Of a stretch of 37,262 nt of DNA, positions 9,967 through 19,164 are shown piece after piece. This DNA comes from Bacteroidota bacterium (GTDB lineage Bacteria; Bacteroidota; Bacteroidia; Chitinophagales; Chitinophagaceae), in contig JAGWVE010000014.1 in NCBI GenBank assembly GCA_018971025.1, forward strand, positions 1 to 37,262. The letters are read 5' to 3'. Position 1 is the first letter of the stretch, and each line of letters opens with the position of its first letter. The notes below the pieces were generated by a model. That model ran no database searches and was not told the origin of the DNA. It worked only from the letters and a program-made list of their open reading frames with translations. A program made the translations under genes and the position numbers.

Positions 9967-12258
9967 ATGCGTTTATTTTCTATCTATAAGGTTTCATTAT
10001 TCATTTTATGTATAGCTGCAGTGCCCGTTTTTGCTCAAAAACAAACGAAAGCGCAGTATATAAATTCGTTGATGGCTAAAATGACCCTCCAAGAAAAATT
10101 GGGTCAACTTAATTTAATTATTCCGGGTGATGGATCTGTTACTGGTACAGTGGTGAGTAATGATGTAGAAGGAAAAATTAAAAAAGGATTGGTAGGCGGA
10201 ATGTTTGGTATTGCTGGCTTAGAAAAAATTAAAAAAGTGCAGGAGATGGCGGTGCGTGCGTCTAGACTTCATATTCCAATGCTATTTGGTTCAGATATTA
10301 TTCATGGATATAAAACAGCTTTCCCCATTCCACTTGCACTCTCTGCTAGTTGGGATATGCCACTTATTCAAAAATCGGCTCAAATGGCTGCGCTTGAGGC
10401 AACCGCTGATGGTTTAAACTGGACTTTTTCTCCCATGGTTGATATTGCACGAGATCCACGCTGGGGAAGGGTTGCAGAGGGCGCAGGCGAAGATCCATTT
10501 TTAGGAAGTGCTGTGGCAAAAGCCATGGTTATTGGTTATCAGGGTGGTGCGGGTAATGCAAATTTGGCTACAGGAAATTCATTACTTTCTTGTGTGAAGC
10601 ACTTTGCATTATATGGTGCACCCGAAGCGGGAAGAGATTACAATACTGTGGACATGAGTAAACTCAAAATGTACAACGATTATTTTCCTCCGTATAAAGC
10701 GGCTGTAGAAGCAGGTGCGGGTTCTGTCATGAGTTCGTTTAATGATATTGATGGTGTGCCTGCATCAGGTAATAAATGGTTGCTCACAAATGTGTTAAGA
10801 AATCAGTGGGGCTTTAAGGGGTTTGTTGTTTCTGATTATACTTCTATTACAGAAATGATAAATCATGGTATGGGTGATACAGCTGCTGTGTCTGCACTAT
10901 CGCTTAATGCAGGGCTAGATATGGATATGGTGAGTGAAGGCTTTTTAAATACCCTACCAACATCTTTACAAGCTGGCAAAGTATCAATGACCGCAATTGA
11001 TGCAGCATGTAAAAGAATTTTAGAAGCAAAGTATGATTTGGGTTTATTTGAGGATCCCTTTAAATATTGTAAATCAGCAAGAGCATCCGAAGTATTAAGT
11101 GCTGATAAACGCGCATTTGCAAAAGAAGCAGCGATGCATTCTTTTGTACTCTTAAAAAATGACAATCAAGTATTGCCACTTAAGTCTAATCAAAAAATTG
11201 CGCTTATTGGTCCACTAGCAAATGACCGTTCAAATATGCCTGGTACCTGGTCTATCAACGCAGATGCTAAGCAGGCAGTAGCAGTGTTAGAGGGCTTTAA
11301 TAACCGTCCTGGCATTGGTTCTAAAGTTTTGTATGCAAAGGGTGCTAACATTTCTGATGATCCTGTTTTTGCAGCAAAAATTAATGTGTTTGGTGAAAAA
11401 ATTTCTATTGATACCAGAAGCGCTCAAGAATTATTAGCAGAGGCTTTGTCTGTTGCTGCAGCTTCTGATGTAATTGTTGCAGTTGTGGGTGAAGCCAGTG
11501 AAATGAGTGGTGAAGCAGCGAGCAGAACCAGTTTAGATATTCCAGCAAGTCAGCAAAAATTAATTGAAGCCTTGTCAAAAACGGGTAAGCCGCTGGTGCT
11601 TGTACTTATGAATGGAAGACCATTAACCATCAGTAAAGAAACAAAATTAGCCACTGCTATTTTAGATGTTTGGCACGCAGGTACCGAGGCTGGTAACGCG
11701 GTGGCATCTGTTTTATATGGCGATTACAATCCATCCGGAAAATTAACCATGAGTTTTCCGCGCAATGTGGGTCAAGTGCCAATTTATTATAGTATACGCA
11801 ATACCGGCAGACCCAATGGTGGCGATGTTTTTGGAAAATACAAGTCCAATTATTTAGACGTAGAAAATTCGCCATTATTTCCTTTTGGTTTTGGTTTGAG
11901 CTATACTAGTTTTAGTTATAGTAAACCTATGTTGTCTGCAAATAGCATTCGTGCAAACACTTCATTAACGGCTTCTGTAATCCTTACCAATACTGGCAAT
12001 TTTGATGGCGAAGAAGTAGTGCAATTGTATATCAAAGACGAAGTTGGAAGTATCACAAGGCCTTTAAAAGAATTGAAAGGTTTTCAAAAAATATTTTTGA
12101 AAAAAGGAGAAAGCAAAACGGTATCATTTACCATTGATGAAAAAATGCTTCGTTTTTACAACGCAGATCTTAAGCATGTAAGCGAGAAGGGGACTTTCCA
12201 GTTGTTTATTGGAACTAGTTCTGCTACCGAAAATTCAGTATCTTTTCAGTTACAATAA
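9967..12258 (+). CDS. bglX: Periplasmic GH3 beta-glucosidase (BglX-like)
   Basis: The 763-residue protein has a signal peptide (FILCIAAVPVFAQ). The GH3 N-terminal barrel contains GSDIIHGYKTAFPIPLALSA, SPMVDIARDPRWGR and AEGAGEDPFLG, and the nucleophile Asp290 lies in FVVSDY. The GH3 C-terminal domain follows (SFVLLKNDNQVLPL, VVGEASEMSGEAASR), then a fibronectin-III-like domain (NTGNFDGEEVVQLYIKD). Length and domain order match BglX-type exo-acting beta-glucosidases, which release glucose from beta-linked oligosaccharides; some relatives act on xylosides. The GH125 gene starts 15 bases after its stop, so the two are an operon. Exact linkage specificity cannot be told from sequence alone. Confidence 0.93.
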   Translation: MRLFSIYKVSLFILCIAAVPVFAQKQTKAQYINSLMAKMTLQEKLGQLNLIIPGDGSVTGTVVSNDVEGKIKKGLVGGMFGIAGLEKIKKVQEMAVRASRLHIPMLFGSDIIHGYKTAFPIPLALSASWDMPLIQKSAQMAALEATADGLNWTFSPMVDIARDPRWGRVAEGAGEDPFLGSAVAKAMVIGYQGGAGNANLATGNSLLSCVKHFALYGAPEAGRDYNTVDMSKLKMYNDYFPPYKAAVEAGAGSVMSSFNDIDGVPASGNKWLLTNVLRNQWGFKGFVVSDYTSITEMINHGMGDTAAVSALSLNAGLDMDMVSEGFLNTLPTSLQAGKVSMTAIDAACKRILEAKYDLGLFEDPFKYCKSARASEVLSADKRAFAKEAAMHSFVLLKNDNQVLPLKSNQKIALIGPLANDRSNMPGTWSINADAKQAVAVLEGFNNRPGIGSKVLYAKGANISDDPVFAAKINVFGEKISIDTRSAQELLAEALSVAAASDVIVAVVGEASEMSGEAASRTSLDIPASQQKLIEALSKTGKPLVLVLMNGRPLTISKETKLATAILDVWHAGTEAGNAVASVLYGDYNPSGKLTMSFPRNVGQVPIYYSIRNTGRPNGGDVFGKYKSNYLDVENSPLFPFGFGLSYTSFSYSKPMLSANSIRANTSLTASVILTNTGNFDGEEVVQLYIKDEVGSITRPLKELKGFQKIFLKKGESKTVSFTIDEKMLRFYNADLKHVSEKGTFQLFIGTSSATENSVSFQLQ

Positions 12259-12273
12259 CTTAATACGCTTGTT

Positions 12274-13713
12274 ATGACCAACCGTCGCCAATTTGTACAA
12301 AAGTCTTCACTTTTAGGTATGGGTTTATTACTTCAAAAAGCTACAGGATTTGCTGCTACTCCATTTACTCAAAATTATACGAGTAATAGACCTGCGTTAG
12401 CCAACCGCAAGTTTACGAGTGCGGCTGTAGAAGCAGTGATTGTACAAATAAAAAAAGATTTACCCAATCAAGAACTTGGATGGTTGTTTGAAAACTGTTT
12501 TCCGAATACACTAGATACCACTGTCGATTTTGAAATGGTAAATGGTAAGCCAGATACCTATGTAATAACCGGCGATATTGATGCCATGTGGCTTAGGGAT
12601 AGTACAGCGCAGGTGTGGCCTTATTTACCACTTACAAAATCAGATAAGCCCCTGCAAACGCTGATTGCTGGCGTTATTAATAGGCAAACAAAATGTATTT
12701 TATTAGATCCATATGCCAATGCATTTTATAAAGATCCTAATAAAGTAAGTGAGTGGAAAGATGATCTCACTAAAATGAAACCAGGTATTCATGAGCGTAA
12801 ATGGGAAATTGATAGTTTATGTTATCCGGTAAGACTTGCGCATGGATATTGGAAACAAACTGGAGACACTTCTGTTTTTGATGCCGATTGGAAAGCCGCA
12901 CAAAAATTAATACTAGATACATTTACAGAGCAGCAACGCTTTAATGGCAATGGACCGTATAGTTTTCAGCGCACAACCGCATGGGCCACCGATGGTGTGC
13001 CATTAAGTGGTTATGGATATCCAGTAAAACCATGTGGATTAATTGTTTCAACCTTTAGACCTAGTGACGATTGTACTTTGTTACCATATTTGGTGCCAAG
13101 TAATATGTTTGCCATTAATATTTTAGGTAAGATGGCAGAGCTTTTGCAATTGCCATCCGTTAATGAGCCAGCACTTGCCAAAAGAGCACTTGCTTTAAAA
13201 GCACAAGTACAAGCGGCGTTTCAAAAGCACGGTATTATCCAGCACCAAAATTTTGGAAAAATTATTGGCTTTGAAGTCAATGGCTATGGAAGTTTTCATA
13301 TGATGGATGATGCCAATGTGCCTTCCTTGTTATCGCTTCCATACCTTGGTGCTATTGAACCTAACAATCCGCTTTATTTAAATACGCGTAAGGTGGTGTT
13401 ATCTGAAAACAATCCATTCTTTTATAAAGGTAAAGCCGGCGAAGGTATTGGTGGTCCGCACACAGGCGCCAACACTATTTGGCCAATGAGTATTATTTTG
13501 CGCGCTATTACCAGTGTCGATGATAAAGAAATAACGCACTGCGTTAAAAACTTGATTCAAACGCATGCTGGAACAGGCTTTATGCACGAATCATTCCATA
13601 AAGATGATGCTACTAAGTTTACACGTAAATGGTTTGCATGGGCCAATACCTTGTTTGGTGAACTTATATATAAACTGCATCAAGAAAAGCCAGGGCTCCT
13701 TCAAAAAATATAA
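12274..13713 (+). CDS. GH125 exo-alpha-1,6-mannosidase with Tat-type leader
   Basis: The protein (479 residues) starts MTNRRQFVQKSSLLGMGLLL, a twin-arginine leader, so it is probably exported folded to the periplasm. GH125 (formerly DUF1237) marks are MWLRDSTAQVWPYLPL, WEIDSLCYPVRLAHGYW, the acidic stretch ATDGVPLSGYGYPVKPCG, FRPSDDCTLLPYLVPSNMFA and a C-terminal TGFMHESFHKDD. The Asp in ATDG and the Glu in HESF are good candidates for the acid and base, by analogy with characterised family members; this is inference. GH125 enzymes are metal-independent and remove non-reducing alpha-1,6-linked mannose. Its gene ends three bases before the convergent thioredoxin-like gene, with no terminator visible. 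Confidence 0.92.
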   Translation: MTNRRQFVQKSSLLGMGLLLQKATGFAATPFTQNYTSNRPALANRKFTSAAVEAVIVQIKKDLPNQELGWLFENCFPNTLDTTVDFEMVNGKPDTYVITGDIDAMWLRDSTAQVWPYLPLTKSDKPLQTLIAGVINRQTKCILLDPYANAFYKDPNKVSEWKDDLTKMKPGIHERKWEIDSLCYPVRLAHGYWKQTGDTSVFDADWKAAQKLILDTFTEQQRFNGNGPYSFQRTTAWATDGVPLSGYGYPVKPCGLIVSTFRPSDDCTLLPYLVPSNMFAINILGKMAELLQLPSVNEPALAKRALALKAQVQAAFQKHGIIQHQNFGKIIGFEVNGYGSFHMMDDANVPSLLSLPYLGAIEPNNPLYLNTRKVVLSENNPFFYKGKAGEGIGGPHTGANTIWPMSIILRAITSVDDKEITHCVKNLIQTHAGTGFMHESFHKDDATKFTRKWFAWANTLFGELIYKLHQEKPGLLQKI

Positions 13714-13716
13714 AGG

Positions 13717-14214
13717 CTAGTAGTTTTTATACTGCGCTGGGTCTAATGCATTTTTTGTCCAGTGCTTGTAAAACTCCATTACCAGTGCTTTGTTGTAGCT
13801 TTTTTCTTTTTCTAAGTAAGCGCTATTTTGGGTGTGGAGTCTATTTCCTTTTTGATCTAATACAATAAATACAGGGAATCCAAATCTTTGCGGAAAGCCA
13901 AGCTTAGCAAGGGTTTTACTGTTTTTATTTTCGGGGCTATAGTTGAGGTGATACACAATGTAATTGGCATTAACCAGCGAATCTATTTGAGTGTCTTTGG
14001 TTACAAATTCGTTGTAACGGGCACACCATACACACCAGTTGCCACCAATTTGAATAAATACATTTTTATTTTGCGCTGCTGCTTTTTTGTATACTACTTG
14101 TAATGCAGAATCTACATTTTCGTATGGGTTATAGAGCTTAAAAGCTTTCATGTCTTGACCTGCTGCTGCAGTTATAATAAAAGTTGTTACAAAAGCTACT
14201 AATAATTTATGCAT
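13717..14214 (-). CDS. Exported thioredoxin-like protein
   Basis: The product is 165 residues with a signal peptide (LLVAFVTTFIITAAAGQ). A thioredoxin fold is indicated by NVFIQIGGNWCVWCARYNEF, with a WCxxC active site (WCVWC), and by a cis-proline region FGFPVFIVLDQKG. It belongs with the thioredoxin-like/DUF255-type exported proteins of Bacteroidota and probably reduces or isomerises disulfides in the periplasm. It starts three bases after the stop of the TonB receptor gene on the same strand, so they are co-transcribed; it may serve folding of that receptor or of its partners. Confidence 0.87.
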   Translation of the reverse strand: MHKLLVAFVTTFIITAAAGQDMKAFKLYNPYENVDSALQVVYKKAAAQNKNVFIQIGGNWCVWCARYNEFVTKDTQIDSLVNANYIVYHLNYSPENKNSKTLAKLGFPQRFGFPVFIVLDQKGNRLHTQNSAYLEKEKSYNKALVMEFYKHWTKNALDPAQYKNY

Positions 14215-14217
14215 GGT

Positions 14218-16116
14218 TTATAGTTTTATTTGAAATCCAGCGCAAATCCAACGACTTGGCATGATGGCACCAAGTAGGTCAGCATAGGATGTATTGGTTA
14301 GATTGTTAATTTCAATAAATACAGTTCCTTTACGCTTTGTTGTAAGGTAAGAAATTTTACTGTTTACTAAAAAATAATTGTCAGATAATGTAGCGTTAAT
14401 GGCAGAAGCGCTTTGTGTATTTCTAATTTTATATACACTATTTAGGGCAACTTGTAACTGATTGGCTCTTATAACAACTTGCTCATTCCATAAAAATTTT
14501 GCGTGCGAAGAAATATAAAATGAAGGTGTTTTATCTGGACTTGTTGAGGATAGCCATACCAGTCCTGTGTTACAGCTGATTTCATATTTTTCGCCCCATG
14601 CTTTATTGTATGTAAAATCTGTTTCTATACCACTTGTTTGCACAGATGATATATTGGAAGCCAAGGAGTAGTTTCCAGTGATCACCAAATTTTGTTGACG
14701 CGGCATCATTGGATATGCAGTAGGTGTCCAATCAATCAAGTTTTTTTGATCTCTATAAAATAGGGTAGTGGCCCATTTAAGGTTTGAGCCCAACCTATAA
14801 TCAAGTCCAAGTTCGTAACTCCAAGATTTTTCTGTTTCTAAATACGGGTTTCCAATGCTACCACTAGTTACAAGGGGCTTGTTATAATTGTTGTAACGTT
14901 CTGTAAAGTCCGCGTCTCTAACACCTCTTCCAATAGAAGCGCGTGTTGTAATATTTCCTTGTACCCATGCACCATTTATTTGTGGAATAATAACCCAGCC
15001 ATAACTCTGGTCCCAGTCTATTCTTACACTTTCGTTGACAAAAAGGTTATTGGGAAGTTTATGTGTTGCAATAAAAAAAGCACCTCCGTGTGAAAGCGAA
15101 TGATTGCCCCTGTCGTTCGAAGTAATTTTTTTATGCATCCACTGCGCGCCAGTAACGAGTTGAAAGTTATTGCTGAGTGCATGTGTAACACTTCCTTGTG
15201 CAACAAAAAGGGAGGTTTTGTTTTCATTAAAACTACCGGCTGGACTAAATCTAAATTGATCCGATAAGTTCTTGTATGCGACGTCTAATTTAACTGTTTT
15301 GTGTGCAAATTGTTTTGATAAACCTAGCTGTGTCCAATTACTTTTTACAATTTCAGAGGCGGTATCGCTTTTAAAAGTGGTATAAAAATTTTGTGCATTA
15401 AAATCTCTACTATCATTGGCGTGTAATACATGTAGTTTCCATCCCGATTCAAATACGTAATTAAAATTAGCCGAGTAAAATGCATTGTCAAAATAACCAG
15501 TTGTGCCTCTCAGTGTTTCGCCGTCTGCTTTGTTTTGCTGTGCTGCAATACTTAGTTTCCATTTGTCTTTTTGTACACCCCACCAAATATTGTTGGCACG
15601 CGATTGGTAGCTGCCCCATTTGCTACCAACACTGATGGTGTGGTTGTTTTTTTGCTGTAATCCATTGGTGATAATGTTTACAACACCGCCAATAGCGTCA
15701 GATCCATAAATGGCCGCAGCAGCGCCTTTAATAATTTCAATTCTATTGATGTCGTTAGGGTGAACTGGAATATAGCCATTAAAATGTCCGGTTAATGGAT
15801 CATTGATACGAATGCCATCAATAATAACAAGCACTTGCTGAAAAGTCCCACCTCTTATAATAACGTCGCTTTGTGAACCCGCAGGGCCTCTTTGTTGTGT
15901 TTCTATACCGGGCAAATATTTAAGTAGTTCATCGATACTGCTAATGGGTAAATTTTGTATACTCGCCCCTTTAATGCTAATTATGTTTTTGCCCGTTTCT
16001 TTTTCTTGTTGCGGTAGCATACTAGCAGTTACCACCACATCCGTAAGTTCACTCGTTTGAGCACTTACAAAAAAAGGGGCACTTAATAAAAGGCTGGCTA
16101 TGAGTAAACGAATCAT
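14218..16116 (-). CDS. TonB-dependent outer membrane receptor (BtuB/vitamin or metal type)
   Basis: I use the start at 16116 (MIRLLIASLLLSAPFFVSAQ, a good signal peptide) and not the upstream in-frame ATG. The 632-residue protein has a TonB-box-like segment (LTDVVVTASML), a plug (LPISSIDELLKYLPGIETQQRGPAGSQSDV with IRGG, then RIEIIKGAAAAIYGSDAIGGVVNII) and a 22-strand-type barrel ending in WICAGFQIKL. Lack of the SusC N-terminal sandwich and the short length place it with cobalamin, heme or metal receptors. No riboswitch or metal-binding neighbour reveals the ligand. The thioredoxin-like gene follows in the same operon. Confidence 0.9.
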   Translation of the reverse strand: MIRLLIASLLLSAPFFVSAQTSELTDVVVTASMLPQQEKETGKNIISIKGASIQNLPISSIDELLKYLPGIETQQRGPAGSQSDVIIRGGTFQQVLVIIDGIRINDPLTGHFNGYIPVHPNDINRIEIIKGAAAAIYGSDAIGGVVNIITNGLQQKNNHTISVGSKWGSYQSRANNIWWGVQKDKWKLSIAAQQNKADGETLRGTTGYFDNAFYSANFNYVFESGWKLHVLHANDSRDFNAQNFYTTFKSDTASEIVKSNWTQLGLSKQFAHKTVKLDVAYKNLSDQFRFSPAGSFNENKTSLFVAQGSVTHALSNNFQLVTGAQWMHKKITSNDRGNHSLSHGGAFFIATHKLPNNLFVNESVRIDWDQSYGWVIIPQINGAWVQGNITTRASIGRGVRDADFTERYNNYNKPLVTSGSIGNPYLETEKSWSYELGLDYRLGSNLKWATTLFYRDQKNLIDWTPTAYPMMPRQQNLVITGNYSLASNISSVQTSGIETDFTYNKAWGEKYEISCNTGLVWLSSTSPDKTPSFYISSHAKFLWNEQVVIRANQLQVALNSVYKIRNTQSASAINATLSDNYFLVNSKISYLTTKRKGTVFIEINNLTNTSYADLLGAIMPSRWICAGFQIKL

Positions 16117-16131
16117 TAGGGGTATTTTTTG

Positions 16132-16139
16132 CAAAGGTA
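16132..16139 (-). promoter_or_regulatory. -7 element of the TonB receptor gene
   Basis: On the minus strand this reads TACCTTTG, a full match to TAnnTTTG, about 16 bases upstream of the start codon. No convincing TTG partner is seen at the usual distance. Confidence 0.35.
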
Positions 16140-16185
16140 AGGGGCTCCTATACATGGCATTTACGAAAAAGGGTTAAATTGAAGC

Positions 16186-17259
16186 ATGAAAAAGCCATTA
16201 CTTCTACTCTTTTTTGCTTTTATAGTAGTGCATGTAAGTGCGCAAAGTAAAACCGAATATCATAATATGCAGGAGTTTACGATCTTAGGTAGGCCCATGC
16301 CAAATCAAACCGTGTATCAACGTTTTTCGGATACGATTAAAAATTTACTGCGTAAACCAGTGTGGGATCTCAGTAAAAATCCTACTGGGTTTGCTGTGTA
16401 TTTTGAAACCAATGCTAAAGAAATTTCTGCCAAATGGAAAACAGGATCTTCCGTTGTTTTTCAGCACGTGGCCGGCACGCTTGTAAAAGGTGTTGATCTT
16501 TATGGACTTGATGGGGGTACTTGGTATTTTGCCGGTGTTGGAAAACCAAATGCAGCGGTATACCAAGAAGCCAATTTGGTAAAAGATATGGACGGAAGCA
16601 TGCGTCAATATTTATTGTATTTACCTGATTATGAAACTTGTGATTCTTTATTTATTGGTGTCGAAGCCGGTGCAACCATTGGTAAGCCACAACAAAATTA
16701 TTTTGAAGGCCAGAAACCGCTCGTGGTGTATGGAACATCTATTGTACAAGGTGCATCTGCGATGCGTTCTGGTATGGCGTATCCTGCTCAATTAGAGCGC
16801 AGGCTTAAGCGTGAAACGATTAATTTAGGATTTAGTGGCAATGGTCAACTCGATTCTATGCTCGCGGTTATTATGTCTGGCATCGATGCTTCCATGTATG
16901 TGATTGATTGCGGTCCTAATTTAACACCTGCCATGGCGCAGGCAAAAACGGTTCCTTTTTTACGTCAGTTGCATGCATTAAAACCGCAGGTTCCTATATT
17001 AATAGTAGAAAATATTTTGTACCCTACTGCAAAATTTAATACGGTAACCAAACAAAAAATTACAGAAGTCAATCAGATTTTTAAAGATGCGTATATGTTA
17101 CTCAAAAAAGAAGGGATGCGTAATTTGCATTATCTAGAAGCTAAGTATTTAATCGGGGATGATGGTGAGGCAACAGTTGATGGGGCACATATGACCGATT
17201 TAGGATTTTACAGAATTACATTAGCCATCGAACAAAAAATTAAGTCCATTGAAAAATAA
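16186..17259 (+). CDS. SGNH/GDSL-type esterase with GxDLY N-terminal domain
   Basis: The 357-residue protein has a signal peptide (LLLLFFAFIVVHVSAQ). The first half is a beta-sandwich with GVDLYGLDGGTWYFAGVGKP, the GxDLY motif of the domain that pairs with this SGNH type. The second half is the SGNH hydrolase: block I VVYGTSIVQG with the nucleophilic Ser in GTS (in place of GDS), block II LGFSGNG with its Gly and Asn, and block V DGAHMTDLGF with the Asp/His pair. Relatives are carbohydrate esterases, so removal of acetyl or similar groups from glycans is likely. The next gene overlaps its end by 11 bases, implying translational coupling. Confidence 0.88.
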   Translation: MKKPLLLLFFAFIVVHVSAQSKTEYHNMQEFTILGRPMPNQTVYQRFSDTIKNLLRKPVWDLSKNPTGFAVYFETNAKEISAKWKTGSSVVFQHVAGTLVKGVDLYGLDGGTWYFAGVGKPNAAVYQEANLVKDMDGSMRQYLLYLPDYETCDSLFIGVEAGATIGKPQQNYFEGQKPLVVYGTSIVQGASAMRSGMAYPAQLERRLKRETINLGFSGNGQLDSMLAVIMSGIDASMYVIDCGPNLTPAMAQAKTVPFLRQLHALKPQVPILIVENILYPTAKFNTVTKQKITEVNQIFKDAYMLLKKEGMRNLHYLEAKYLIGDDGEATVDGAHMTDLGFYRITLAIEQKIKSIEK

Positions 17260-18037
17260 TGTTATCATAGCGGCTTTGTTTTTTTTATGTGCCTGTAGTG
17301 CTAGTAAAAATATGCGTCCAGATAGTTTGCCGCATGCGGTGGCTAATGATTCCCTCACTGGCGAAGCCTTTTTTAAAAAAGCAGTAAGTTATACCTGGTT
17401 GGAGCGGGATTCATTGGCACTTGAATATGCTGCGGCTGGCCAGGTACCTGATTTTTATTTTCATTTTGTGGCTGTAACTACCCCTTTTACACTGCCTAAT
17501 GGTAAAACGGTGGATGCTACGTTTTTTGTGGCCCCAGATTATTTTATGGTGGGTAACAATAGCAATTGGGCGCGTGTGCCTATTACACCTATGGCCGCCC
17601 AAAAAATTGCTGATGCGTATGGATGTTTTTTACCAACGCCTTCCATGGTAGACGCTATTTATAAAGCAAGTAAAGTAAAATTAGAGCCTGTGCCTATGTA
17701 TGCTTTTAGGGATAGTACCATTACGATGTGGCAGCATCATTTAATAATAGAAGGGCAGCGAAAAGGGGAAAAGGGTCTTATTAGTGGCATCAAAAAAGAT
17801 GTGGTACTAAGTAATAAAGTAGCAGAAAATGCAAGACCCAATAGAGTAGCTATTTACGGATGGCACAAGCTAGATGGAAAACCGATTCAGCCAGTATATG
17901 CAGGACATGTTAATTGGTATGTCGATTATAGCCATGGCATTAGACTCATCGCAAAAAAAGTAAAAGTACAAGGTGCTTGGGTAGATTACACATCGCTTTT
18001 AGGTTCCGGTGGCGAAACGAGTATGCTGCGCTATTAA
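17249..18037 (+). CDS. Unrecognised lipoprotein, TTG start, coupled to the esterase gene
   Basis: The start is TTG at 17249, inside the end of the SGNH gene (11-base overlap). No ATG in this frame lies before the lipobox, whose cysteine is about residue 16 (LFFLCACSASK). I do not recognise the family. The 262-residue product has a conserved-looking core: PDYFMVGNNSNWARVPITPMAAQ, ADAYGCFLPTPSMVDAIY and, near the end, YGWHKLDGKPIQP followed by GHVNWYVDYSHGIRL. The last block, rich in His, Asp, Tyr and Trp, looks like an active or binding site. Its coupling with an esterase suggests a role in the same exported pathway. Function is unknown. Confidence 0.75.
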   Translation: MKNNVIIAALFFLCACSASKNMRPDSLPHAVANDSLTGEAFFKKAVSYTWLERDSLALEYAAAGQVPDFYFHFVAVTTPFTLPNGKTVDATFFVAPDYFMVGNNSNWARVPITPMAAQKIADAYGCFLPTPSMVDAIYKASKVKLEPVPMYAFRDSTITMWQHHLIIEGQRKGEKGLISGIKKDVVLSNKVAENARPNRVAIYGWHKLDGKPIQPVYAGHVNWYVDYSHGIRLIAKKVKVQGAWVDYTSLLGSGGETSMLRY

Positions 18038-19104
18038 TTTTTACTATTTTTTGGTTTAAAGATGTTGGTATAGCTCAATGACTGATTTGTAGCGTAATTT
18101 TTATTTATAATCGTTAACTGCTCTAAGTATAGCTCTTTTAATTTTTGAGGACCTATTATTTTAACATTCCCCATCCATCTAAAAATCCATCCAAATAATT
18201 CCCTATTGATACCGCAATGCATTTTCATACGGTAGTTCCCATTTTTTAAAATACTAAAGGTTTGTGATTCGTGCCAGTGGTAATGCGATAAAAATTCGCC
18301 AGTGATACTTGAAAATTCTAATTCGATATCATAAACTTCTTTATCAATATTGCCGGTTAAGCCAAATCTTTTTTGAAGTTCTGCTTTTGCAAGTGGCAGG
18401 GCTTTTTTATGTGCAAAGGTTTGGTTGGTAATATTGTAAGCAACAATTTTTGAAAGGTCAATGGTGAGAAACTCGTTTTTCTTTTCAGTAAATCCAGCAG
18501 TATAGTATGCGCCGTTGTGATAGACAAGTAGCAAAGCTTTTAGCTTGATGGGGTAGGTGATTTCTTTTGTTACGGCAGTGGCGTCACCATAAATGTCGAC
18601 GATCTCAATAATTTTATTGTTAGCAATAGACCATATAATATCTTCCGAAATTTTATTAAAATCGGCGCTGTATTTTCTTTCAAAAAAATGAGAGTTAAAA
18701 TTTTGCTCGATAGGTAAAGTGGTATATTTAGTTTTACTTAAGTGCATTATTTTTTCGGCAACAATATCTCTAAACTTGTTTATCGAATCCCCTCTTCCTT
18801 CTGTTATATAGGTTGTCATTGACAGTCTACTGAGTTGGTAGGAGTTAACGTCATAACCGGTTACCGAAATGGAGCTATCTGTATACACTAACCTATATGT
18901 TTTTTGGTTGTGCTGTCCTGTTGTAATTTGGAGCTGCTGATTTTTTCGTAAATAACTTTTTTCAAGTTGCAAAAGGTCATTGTAGATTTGTCTATTGGCA
19001 GTTGTATAGCCGGCTTTGGCTAGTTCTTTGCAAATGTCTTGAACTGTGCGTGGTTCAATTTCCAAGAGTTGGTAAATAAAATGAAGCCTTTCTATTTGAT
19101 TCAT
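18034..19104 (-). CDS. WYL-domain transcriptional regulator
   Basis: The start at 19104 gives MNQIERLHFIYQLLEIEPRT, a helix-turn-helix opening; an ATG ten codons upstream is less likely because it leaves no room after the -7 element. Of 356 residues, about 1-65 form the winged helix (VQDICKELAKAGYTTANRQIYNDLLQLE). The WYL domain is seen in LLLVYHNGAYYTAGFTEKKNEFLTIDLSKI, and a C-terminal WCX-like part ends the protein (YRMKMHCGINRELFGWIFRWMG). WYL proteins bind ligands, often nucleic acid or nucleotide species, and commonly control stress or defence genes. Its stop overlaps by four bases that of the convergent lipoprotein gene. It diverges from the candidate RNA and repeat-protein region. Confidence 0.88.
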   Translation of the reverse strand: MNQIERLHFIYQLLEIEPRTVQDICKELAKAGYTTANRQIYNDLLQLEKSYLRKNQQLQITTGQHNQKTYRLVYTDSSISVTGYDVNSYQLSRLSMTTYITEGRGDSINKFRDIVAEKIMHLSKTKYTTLPIEQNFNSHFFERKYSADFNKISEDIIWSIANNKIIEIVDIYGDATAVTKEITYPIKLKALLLVYHNGAYYTAGFTEKKNEFLTIDLSKIVAYNITNQTFAHKKALPLAKAELQKRFGLTGNIDKEVYDIELEFSSITGEFLSHYHWHESQTFSILKNGNYRMKMHCGINRELFGWIFRWMGNVKIIGPQKLKELYLEQLTIINKNYATNQSLSYTNIFKPKNSKN

Positions 19105-19121
19105 AGATTGCAATTTAAATG

Positions 19122-19129
19122 CAAACGTA
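19122..19129 (-). promoter_or_regulatory. -7 element of the WYL regulator gene
   Basis: The minus strand reads TACGTTTG, a full match to TAnnTTTG, 17 bases upstream of the chosen start codon. The place where a -33 element would lie falls at the edge of the palindrome at 19150-19164. Confidence 0.45.
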
Positions 19130-19149
19130 AACAATAAAGTGTAAATACA

Positions 19150-19164
19150 TAGGGGATACCCCTA
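19150..19164. promoter_or_regulatory. 15-bp palindrome, candidate operator between divergent promoters
   Basis: TAGGGGATACCCCTA is a perfect inverted repeat (6-bp arms, 3-base centre). It lies upstream of the regulator's -7 element and touches the -7 element of a rightward promoter (19163-19170). This is the usual position of an autoregulatory site for a divergently transcribed regulator. Binding by the WYL protein is inference. Confidence 0.45.
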
